Below, in pieces: positions 58,119 through 64,000 of a stretch of DNA of 64,000 nucleotides. The stretch's first letter is position 1. Each line of letters begins with the position of its first letter. The stretch is from Trueperaceae bacterium. Its GTDB lineage: Bacteria > Deinococcota > Deinococci > Deinococcales > Trueperaceae. The position numbers and the translations under genes were made by a program. Under the pieces are notes generated by a model. The model searched no databases. It was not told where the DNA came from and saw only the letters and a list, made by a program, of their open reading frames with translations. The DNA lies in assembly GCA_011389865.1 (NCBI GenBank), contig JAABTL010000001.1, positions 124,001-188,000 of the forward strand, read 5' to 3'.

Positions 58119-58816
58119 GCGGCGCCCGCCCGCGCGCCCTGTGGGCCTCGCTGCTGGAGCGGGCAATCGCGGCGTCCCTGCCGGGCATCATGCGGCGCGC
58201 CCTGCGCCGCGGGCTCGCGGGCATCTGGGCACGTGCCGAGGCCCCGGTCCCGACGGACGGCGCCGTCGTCGTAGCCAACCACCACAGCTGGTGGGACGCC
58301 TACCTGGCGTGGGCCGTCGCCGATCACCACGGGCGACCCTCGGGCGCGATCATGGACGAGGCCCAACTGGCACGTTTCCGGTTCTTCCGACACCTCGGCG
58401 TGGTGTCGGACCGCGAGCCGCGGGCCGCCGCCCGCCGTGCCGCCGCCGGGGCGTGGCTGGTCGTCTACGTGGAGGGCGGGCTGCGCCCGCCGGGGCCGCT
58501 GGGCCCGGTCCGCCCCGGGGCCGCGGCCATCGCCCGCTGGGCCGGCGTCCCCGTGCTGCCGCTCGCGATCCGCTGCGTGATGCGCGGGGGCGAGCGCCCC
58601 GAGGTCTACCTGCGCTTCGGCGCGCCGCTCGCCAGCGGCGTCGACCACGAGACGCTGGCGCGGGCCCTCGCTGACCTGCTCGAGCGCCTCGACCGCGACC
58701 TCGCCGCGGCGACCGACGCCGAGGCGCCGGTGCCCGACTACCGCCCGTGGTGGCGCGCCACCGAACGGAGCCACGAGCGACTGGCGCGCTGGCGTGCGTG
58801 GTGGGGGGCGTCGTGA
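58115..58816 (+). CDS. PlsC-like acyltransferase of the carotenoid cluster
   Basis: A 233-residue 1-acylglycerol-phosphate acyltransferase-fold protein. The HX4D catalytic motif is NHHSWWDA near residue 52, and VEGGLRPPG is the substrate block. No strong membrane span is seen. Its place between CruF and a glycosyltransferase suggests it esterifies a carotenoid sugar, as CruD does in green sulfur bacteria or the CrtO of staphyloxanthin synthesis does; this is inference. GTG start overlaps upstream stop (GTGA). Confidence 0.85.
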
Positions 58817-59955
58817 CCGGCGACCCCGCGGCGGCCGCCGCCACGGCGGGCCTCGCCGCTACGGTCTTCGCTGCGGGCTTCTGGCTGGTCGCCGCCTTCC
58901 TCGCGGCCCAGGGCGCCGTGCTGCTGCTCAACCTCCTGGCCTTCCCGGTCCTGGGCGCGCGCGCCGGGCGCGCCGGCGTGGCGCCGGGTCGACAGCGCCC
59001 GCGGGTGTCGCTGCTGGTGCCCGCGCGCAACGAGGCGGAGACGCTGCCGACGACGCTGCCCACGGTCCTCGCCCAGGGGGCCGACGAGGTCCTCGTGCTC
59101 GACGACGGCTCGACCGACGCGACCCCCGCCATCCTCGCCGCCGCCGACGGCCCGCGGGTGCTGTCGGGCGCGCCGCTGCCGGCGGGCTGGTCGGGCAAGA
59201 ACTGGGCCTGCCACCAGCTCGCGCGCGCGGCGACCGGCGACGTGCTGGTCTTCACCGACGCGGACGTGGCGTGGCATCCCGGCGCGCTCGATCGGGTCGT
59301 CGCGGAGCTGGACGCCACCGGCGCCGGCCTGCTCAGCGCCTGGCCGCGGCAACGCTGCGTCACCCTCGGCGAGCGTCTGGTGGTGCCGCTGGTCGACCTG
59401 CTGCTGTTGGCCAACCTGCCGCACCCGCTGGTGCGGGCGCTGCCGTTCGCGAGCCTCGCCGGCGCGAACGGCCAGTTGATGGCCTGGCGCCGCGAGGCGT
59501 ACGAGCGGGTCGGCGGCCACGCCGCGTTGCCCGGCGAGGTGCTGGAGGACGTGCGCCTCGCCCACCGCGCCAAGCGGCTCGGCGTGCCGCTGACCCTGCG
59601 CCTCGGCGGTCCGTGGGTCGAGACGCGCATGTACCGCGGCTGGGCCGAGGTCGTCGGCGGCTTCGGCAAGAACGTGCTCGCGGCCGCCGGCGGATCCCCG
59701 ATCGCGCTCGTGGGGCTGTGGCTGCTCAACCTCGCGGCCTACACGCTGCCGTGGCTGCTGGCGTGGTGGGACCCGCGCTGGTGGACGCTCGCCGGCGCGG
59801 GCCTGCTCCTGCGGCTGGCGTCCAACCTCAAGGCCGGTCGCGCCGCCTGGGAGGCGGTGCTGCAGCCGTTCGGGCCGGTCGCCCTGACGGCGATCGTGGC
59901 GCGCGCGCTGGCGCGCCGTGGGGGCTACGCGTGGAAGGGACGGAGCTACCCGTGA
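58813..59955 (+). CDS. Family 2 glycosyltransferase of the carotenoid cluster
   Basis: A 380-residue membrane-linked GT2. One helix lies near the N-terminus (residues 10-45). The GT-A domain has [28 protein letters not shown] (DxD) and [10 protein letters not shown]. Hydrophobic helices lie near residues 295-330. It resembles CruC-type transferases that glycosylate the tertiary hydroxyl of carotenoids. The GTG start overlaps the acyltransferase stop. Confidence 0.87.
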   Translation: MTGDPAAAAATAGLAATVFAAGFWLVAAFLAAQGAVLLLNLLAFPVLGARAGRAGVAPGRQRPRVSLLVPARNEAETLPTTLPTVLAQGADEVLVLDDGSTDATPAILAAADGPRVLSGAPLPAGWSGKNWACHQLARAATGDVLVFTDADVAWHPGALDRVVAELDATGAGLLSAWPRQRCVTLGERLVVPLVDLLLLANLPHPLVRALPFASLAGANGQLMAWRREAYERVGGHAALPGEVLEDVRLAHRAKRLGVPLTLRLGGPWVETRMYRGWAEVVGGFGKNVLAAAGGSPIALVGLWLLNLAAYTLPWLLAWWDPRWWTLAGAGLLLRLASNLKAGRAAWEAVLQPFGPVALTAIVARALARRGGYAWKGRSYP

Positions 59956-61457
59956 GCGGCACGAGCAAACGACCGCGCGCGAGATCGCGCGGGCGACCGC
60001 GCGTCGCCGTCGTGGGCGCGGGGTTCGCGGGGTTGGCGGCGGCGATCGACCTCGCCAGGGGCGGGGCGGCCGTCACCCTGCTCGAGCGCGCGCCCGAGGT
60101 CGGCGGCAAGGCGGGTGAGTGGCGGGCCGACGGCTTCCGCTTCGACGTCGGGCCCTCGGTGTTCACCCTGCCCGACGTGGTCGAGTCGATCTTCCGGGAC
60201 GCCGGCCGCGAGCGCCCCTTCGACCTCGCGCCCCTGAGCCCCATCTGCCGCTACGTCTTCCCGTCGGGCCGCGTGTGGGACGTGTACCGGGAGCTCGAGC
60301 CGACCCTGGCGGGCCTCGACGCCGACGAGCAGCGTGCCTACCGCCGCGCGCTGGACGTCGCCCGCAGGCTCTACGAGGACGCCGCCCCCACCTTCGTCCG
60401 CGGCCCCGCCCCCGGCCTCCTGCGCCTGGCCGCCTACGGCGTTCGCGCAGGCTGGCGCGCCCAGCCGGGACGGCGGCTCCCCGAGCTGCTGGCCTCGCTC
60501 GGGGTCCGCGGCGACCTGCTGCCCTTCTTCCTGCGCTTCGCGACCTACTTCGGGGGCGATCCCTACCGAGCGCCGGCCGTGTTGCACAACATCGCCTGGG
60601 TGGAGCTCGGCCTGGGCGTCACGCTGCCCGTCGGCGGCGTCCACGGCGTGGTCCGGGCCCTGCGCGGCCTGGCAGAGGAGCTGGGCGTGGAGGTTCGCAC
60701 GGGCGCCGAGGTCGAGCGCCTCGTCGAGCGCGCCGGGCGCGTGTCGGGCGTGGTCGTGGCCGACGGCGAGCTCGAGGTCGACGCCGTGGTCGCCGCCGTC
60801 GACCGCCGCTGGGCGCTGCAGCTCCTCGGTCGCCCGGCGCCCGTGCGGCGCTTCCCGAGCCTGTCGGGCACCGTCGCGCTGCTCGGGGTTCGCGGCGAGA
60901 CGCCCGAGCTGGCGCCGCACAACGTGTTCTTCCCGCCGGACTACGCGCGCGAGTTCGACGACCTGCGCGCCGGTCGCCACCCGAGCGACCCGACCCTCTA
61001 CCTGCACGCCTCCTCGAAGGGCGATCCCGACGACGCCCCGGCGGGCCACGAGAACTGGTTCGTCATGGCGAACGCGCCGGCGTTGCCGCCCGGCGACGAT
61101 CGGGGCGCGCCGGGGCGGCCCCCCGGGCGGGTCGACGACGAGCGCGCGGCGGCCGACGCCGCGGCTGCACGTCGCCTGCGGTCGACGCTCGCCGCGCGTG
61201 GCCTCGACCCCGCCGGTCGGACGGTGGTCGAGCGCGACCTCGGGCCCGCCGACCTGTCGCGGATGGGGGACAGGGGCGCGATCTACGGTCCCATGCCCCA
61301 GGGCCTGCTGTCGACGCTGCGTCCCGGCCCAGCCACGCACGGCGTGGCGAACCTGTGGCTCGCGGGCGGCACGGTCCACCCCGGCGGGGGCATCCCGCTC
61401 GCCCTGCTCTCGGGGCGCTACGCGGCGGCCGACCTCCTGCGTCGCATCGCCCGCTGA
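59952..61457 (+). CDS. CrtI/CrtD-family carotenoid desaturase
   Basis: A 501-residue FAD enzyme. [20 protein letters not shown] starts the FAD fold, VGGKAGEW and [13 protein letters not shown] follow, and the C-terminal [19 protein letters not shown] is family-typical. [12 protein letters not shown] favours the CrtD (1-hydroxycarotenoid 3,4-desaturase) branch, but phytoene desaturase activity is possible. Last gene of the carotenoid operon; GTG start overlaps GT2 (GTGA). A hairpin follows. Confidence 0.85.
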   Translation: MSGTSKRPRARSRGRPRVAVVGAGFAGLAAAIDLARGGAAVTLLERAPEVGGKAGEWRADGFRFDVGPSVFTLPDVVESIFRDAGRERPFDLAPLSPICRYVFPSGRVWDVYRELEPTLAGLDADEQRAYRRALDVARRLYEDAAPTFVRGPAPGLLRLAAYGVRAGWRAQPGRRLPELLASLGVRGDLLPFFLRFATYFGGDPYRAPAVLHNIAWVELGLGVTLPVGGVHGVVRALRGLAEELGVEVRTGAEVERLVERAGRVSGVVVADGELEVDAVVAAVDRRWALQLLGRPAPVRRFPSLSGTVALLGVRGETPELAPHNVFFPPDYAREFDDLRAGRHPSDPTLYLHASSKGDPDDAPAGHENWFVMANAPALPPGDDRGAPGRPPGRVDDERAAADAAAARRLRSTLAARGLDPAGRTVVERDLGPADLSRMGDRGAIYGPMPQGLLSTLRPGPATHGVANLWLAGGTVHPGGGIPLALLSGRYAAADLLRRIAR

Positions 61458-61471
61458 GGCACCGGCGATCG

Positions 61472-61490
61472 AACCCCGCTGGAGCGGGTT
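61472..61490. terminator. Hairpin between convergent genes
   Basis: AACCCCGCT and AGCGGGTT pair with one bulged C, between the desaturase stop and the stop of the methyltransferase gene. It could serve both strands. Confidence 0.45.
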
Positions 61491-62014
61491 CAGCGCGCTG
61501 CGGTTCGTCGGCCGTCGGGGCCGAGACCGGCCGGCCGCACGATCCACGCGGCGCCGTCGAACGGCTGGGGCGGCTCGAACGATCGTCGCGGTAGTGGGCG
61601 CGTGGCCGTGAGCACCAGGCCGCTCGGCAGCCGCGGCGGGTCGTCGGCCGCGACGGCGACGACGGCCACCCGTGGCGGCCCGTCGGCGGCGGCCGCGAGC
61701 GCTGCCGGGACGAGCGCGCGGGGCAACGACACGACCAGCACGTCGGGCGGGGGCAAGCGGCGCCAGGCCATCAGCCAGTCCTCGGCCAGCACCCGCGCGG
61801 TGGCGAACCGCGCCCGCAGGCCGGCCGCGAGCCGGGCATCGAGCTCGACCAGCGTCAGGTCCGCCGGGGCGACCGTCCGCGACAGCGCCAACGCGATGGT
61901 GCCGGCGCCCGCGCCCAACTCGACGACGCGCTCACCCGGCCGCGGGTCGAGCTCGGCCACGATCCACGCGAGCGCCTCCGGATCGGTCAGGAAGTGCTGT
62001 TCGAGGTCGCCCAT
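61490..62014 (-). CDS. KsgA-like SAM-dependent methyltransferase, short form
   Basis: A 174-residue protein that begins LEQHFLTDPEALAWIV, as rRNA adenine dimethyltransferases do, followed by the SAM loop VVELGAGAGTIALAL and LTLVELDARLA. The NLPY-type catalytic motif of KsgA is replaced by VVSLPRAL. The C-terminal domain (about 100 residues) is missing. It may methylate another target or be inactive toward rRNA. ATG at 62014 follows a TAGCCT box by 7 nt. Confidence 0.78.
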   Translation of the reverse strand: MGDLEQHFLTDPEALAWIVAELDPRPGERVVELGAGAGTIALALSRTVAPADLTLVELDARLAAGLRARFATARVLAEDWLMAWRRLPPPDVLVVSLPRALVPAALAAAADGPPRVAVVAVAADDPPRLPSGLVLTATRPLPRRSFEPPQPFDGAAWIVRPAGLGPDGRRTAAR

Positions 62015-62021
62015 CGACCGC

Positions 62022-62027
62022 AGGCTA
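62022..62027 (-). promoter_or_regulatory. Leaderless -10 box of the KsgA-like gene
   Basis: TAGCCT on the minus strand, 7 nt before the ATG. Confidence 0.55.
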
Positions 62028-62089
62028 CCGCCCGAGTCCGCGGTGTCGACGTCGGGGTCCGTGGCTGCGGTGTGCCCCGGGCGCCGGGC

Positions 62090-62130
62090 CCTGGGCCCCG
62101 GAGCCCAGGCCCTGGGCCCCGGGGCCCAGG
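62090..62130. repeat. Tandem 20-bp palindromes before the adenosyltransferase gene
   Basis: Two copies of a 20-bp palindrome with a period of 21 bp. The second (62111-62130, cctgggccccggggcccagg) is perfect; the first has one A for G. They end 1 bp before the -10 box, in the divergent gap 62015-62143. They may be operator sites. Confidence 0.8.
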
Positions 62131-62131
62131 C

Positions 62132-62137
62132 TATGCT
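62132..62137 (+). promoter_or_regulatory. Leaderless -10 box of the adenosyltransferase gene
   Basis: TATGCT lies 6 nt before the ATG. Confidence 0.6.
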
Positions 62138-62143
62138 CGGCGC

Positions 62144-62722
62144 ATGAAGCTGTACACGCGCACGGGTGACGACGGCACGACCGCGCTCTTCGGGGGCCGC
62201 CGGGTTCGCAAGGACGCGTTGCGCGTCGAGGCCTACGGGGCCGTGGACGAGGCCAATGCCGCCCTCGGGATGGCGCGCTCGCAAGGGCTCGACACCGAAC
62301 TCGACAGGGTCCTCGCGGACCTGCAGCGTGACCTCTTCGACGTGGGATCCGACCTGGCGACGCCGCACGATGCCCCGGCGAGGGAGGCGCTGCGGCCGAT
62401 CCAGGAGGAGGACGTCGCCACGCTCGAGGACCTGATCGACCGCTACGACGAGGAACTCGATCCGCTTCGGCAGTTCATCGTGCCGGGCGGGCACGCCTCC
62501 AGCGCGGCGCTGCAGTTCGCCCGGGCGGTGTGCCGGCGCGCGGAACGCGCCGGGGTCGCGTTGGCCGCCGAGGAGGAGGTCAACGCGGTGGCGCTGCGCT
62601 ACCTCAACCGGCTCTCCGACCTGCTCTTCGCCCTGGGCCGGGTCGCGAACGCGCGCCACGGGGTGAGCGAGGCGCGTTTCCACGTGCCGCGCCGCATCAA
62701 GCCGAAGGAACGGGCCGGCTGA
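62144..62722 (+). CDS. Cob(I)alamin adenosyltransferase, PduO type
   Basis: A 192-residue enzyme that makes adenosylcobalamin from cob(I)alamin and ATP. YTRTGDDGTTALFGGRRVRKD is the N-terminal ATP-binding segment (TGDxGxT). EAYGAVDEANA and CRRAERA are the other conserved blocks. It lies next to the carotenoid operon with no other B12 gene in view. Its stop is 7 bp from that of pyrD. Confidence 0.95.
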   Translation: MKLYTRTGDDGTTALFGGRRVRKDALRVEAYGAVDEANAALGMARSQGLDTELDRVLADLQRDLFDVGSDLATPHDAPAREALRPIQEEDVATLEDLIDRYDEELDPLRQFIVPGGHASSAALQFARAVCRRAERAGVALAAEEEVNAVALRYLNRLSDLLFALGRVANARHGVSEARFHVPRRIKPKERAG

Positions 62723-62729
62723 GGGCGCC

Positions 62730-63812
62730 TCAAACGGCGTCGCGCGCGCTGAGGTAGTCGCCGAGTGTGGCGTGCCCGGCGGCGTCGAGCCAGCGCCGGA
62801 TGCCCGCCGCCAGCTTCCGTGGCATCATCGGCCCCTCGTAGATCCAGCCGGTGTAGACCTGCAGCAGGCAGGCCCCGGCCTCCAGGCGAGCGATCGCGTC
62901 CTCGGCCGTGAAGATGCCGCCGACCGCGATCAGCGGCAGGGGGGTGCGCTCGCGGAGCTGGCGCAGGACCTCGAGGGCGATGGGGCCCAGCGGCGCTCCC
63001 GAGAGGCCGCCAGCCTCGTTGGGATCGCTCGGCAGCATGTCGCGGCGGACGGTGGTGTTGGTGGCCACCAAGCCGTCGAGCCCGTGCCGTTCGGCCTGCT
63101 CGACGACCGTGTCGAGATCGGAAGCTTCGAGATCCGGCGACACCTTGAGCAGCAGCGGCATCGGCCCCAGCTCGCCGCGCAGCGCCGCGGCGAGCCCGAG
63201 GAGTTCGGACAGCGGGCCGGCCTGCTGCAGCGTGCGCAGTCCGGGCGTGTTGGGCGAGCTGACGTTGAGCACCACCAGGTCCGCGACCGGCCACACGGCC
63301 CGCAGCGACGCCTCGTAATCGGCCGCGGCGTCCTCGAGCGGGGTGACGCGGCTCTTGCCGACGTTGACCGCGACGGGCGCCGTGGGCCACCACGGGCGCG
63401 CGCGTTCGCGCCGCAGCCGCTCGGCCAGCGCCTCGGCGCCGGCGTTGTTGAAGCCCATGCGGTTGATCGCCGCCTTCGATGCCGGCAGGCGGAACATCCG
63501 AGGCGGTGGGTTGCCGGGCTGCGGCAGGGCCGTGACCGTCCCCAACTCGGTGTGGCCGAAGCCGAGCGCCGGCCACACGGCGGCGGCCAGGCCGTCCTTG
63601 TCGAAGCCCGCCCCCAGCCCGAAGGGGTTGGGGAACTCGAGACCGAAGGCACGCACGCGCAGGCGCGGGTCGTCGACGCCCGTCGTCCAGTGCAGCAGCC
63701 GCAGGGCGCCCGGGTGCGCGGCGGCGAAGGCCAGCAGCGCGAACACCCGCGCGTGGATCACCTCGGGATCGAGGCGGAACATCGCGCTGCGTAGGATCGG
63801 GTAGAGGTTCAT
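62730..63812 (-). CDS. pyrD: Quinone-dependent dihydroorotate dehydrogenase
   Basis: A 360-residue class 2 enzyme oxidising dihydroorotate to orotate in pyrimidine synthesis and passing electrons to membrane quinone. The N-terminal amphipathic helices of class 2 are present (YPILRSAMFRLDPEVIHARV). NPFGLGAGFDKDG binds FMN, and NVSSPNTPGLR holds the catalytic Ser. GAxLLQVYTGWIYEGP is near the end. ATG at 63812 has GGAGG 6 nt upstream and shares one base with the upstream SDR stop (TGATG). Confidence 0.96.
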   Translation of the reverse strand: MNLYPILRSAMFRLDPEVIHARVFALLAFAAAHPGALRLLHWTTGVDDPRLRVRAFGLEFPNPFGLGAGFDKDGLAAAVWPALGFGHTELGTVTALPQPGNPPPRMFRLPASKAAINRMGFNNAGAEALAERLRRERARPWWPTAPVAVNVGKSRVTPLEDAAADYEASLRAVWPVADLVVLNVSSPNTPGLRTLQQAGPLSELLGLAAALRGELGPMPLLLKVSPDLEASDLDTVVEQAERHGLDGLVATNTTVRRDMLPSDPNEAGGLSGAPLGPIALEVLRQLRERTPLPLIAVGGIFTAEDAIARLEAGACLLQVYTGWIYEGPMMPRKLAAGIRRWLDAAGHATLGDYLSARDAV

Positions 63813-64000
63813 CAACCGCCTCCGGATGGGCGCCGCCGCGCGGGACGGAGCTCGATGCGCGAGGGCAGCGCCCGGCCCGGGTTGCGCAGCACGAACAGGA
63901 CCGCCTCCGCGACGTCCTCGGCCTGGAGCTTCCAGGCGTCGCCCCCGCCGCCGCGGCGGGAGAACCCGGTGGCGACCGACCCGGGCATCACGGTGGCGAC
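63812..64000 (-). CDS. SDR-family oxidoreductase, C-terminal end only
   Basis: The last 62 residues of a gene that begins beyond the window. VATVMPGSVATGFSRR is the PG-motif region after the SDR active site, and AEDVAEAVLFVLRNPGRALP is the usual last helix. It precedes pyrD with a TGATG overlap. Confidence 0.85.
   Translation of the reverse strand, partial: VATVMPGSVATGFSRRGGGGDAWKLQAEDVAEAVLFVLRNPGRALPSRIELRPARRRPSGGG

Overview
The window is very GC-rich, gene-dense bacterial chromosome with short intergenic gaps. Genes within an operon usually overlap as ATGA, GTGA or TGATG. I infer a member of the Deinococcota, possibly a deep, Truepera-like lineage. The reasons are: many first genes of operons carry a TANNNT box 5-8 nt before the start codon (the leaderless-promoter arrangement known from Deinococcus); a Deinococcus-like CrtO-type carotenoid enzyme next to CruF and CrtD-type functions; a DnaX recoding signal; and a ClpC without a middle domain. 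The two-chain glycyl-tRNA synthetase differs from the single-chain enzyme of Thermus, so it is not a close Thermus relative. The taxonomy is inference; no rRNA gene is present. I see no insertion sequence, phage gene or CRISPR array.

Layout. 1-9.4 kb: end of an amidohydrolase gene, an SDR, proA, gyrB, a hydroxyacid dehydrogenase and a large secreted pullulanase. 9.5-18 kb: a complete alternative complex III operon (actABCDEF plus one more membrane cytochrome c), all on the minus strand. 18.3-23.1 kb: tRNA-Ala(UGC) and clpC-radA-PIN/TRAM, a block like the one in Bacillus. 23.2-26.6 kb: glyQS and tRNA-Leu(CAG). 26.7-35 kb: M29 aminopeptidase, pseudouridine synthase, hpt, secreted M23 peptidase, secreted alpha-amylase, trpS, a phosphoglycerate-mutase-like metalloenzyme and a SpoIIM-like membrane protein. 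35-45 kb: HD protein, folC, plsY, recO, topA, recR, ybaB and dnaX. 45-52.5 kb: patatin-like lipase with a DUF815 ATPase, a secreted FAD enzyme, a PrcB-type lipoprotein, dGTPase, a repeat-rich gap and an inositol-monophosphatase-family enzyme. 52.6-61.5 kb: ispG and a carotenoid operon. 61.5-64 kb: KsgA-like methyltransferase, cobalamin adenosyltransferase, pyrD and the end of an SDR gene.

How the genes work together. The ACIII operon encodes a quinol:cytochrome c oxidoreductase that would replace the bc1 complex; no terminal oxidase is in the window. The carotenoid operon runs phytoene synthase, CrtO-type oxidase/ketolase, a single protein joining a CrtYc-CrtYd lycopene cyclase to a CruF hydratase, acyltransferase, glycosyltransferase and CrtD-like desaturase. 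It reads as a pathway to an acylated glycoside of a monocyclic, probably keto, carotenoid, with ispG feeding precursor from just upstream.

Most unusual signals: four copies of a hairpin element with a conserved loop and differing stems between the dGTPase and monophosphatase genes (51326-51681); a complete -1 frameshift signal in dnaX (slippery heptamer, 6-nt spacer, 12-bp stem-loop) giving a 513-residue or a 698-residue protein; the cyclase-hydratase fusion; a sigma-region-4-like end on topoisomerase I; and a leaderless small ORF overlapping the start of radA.
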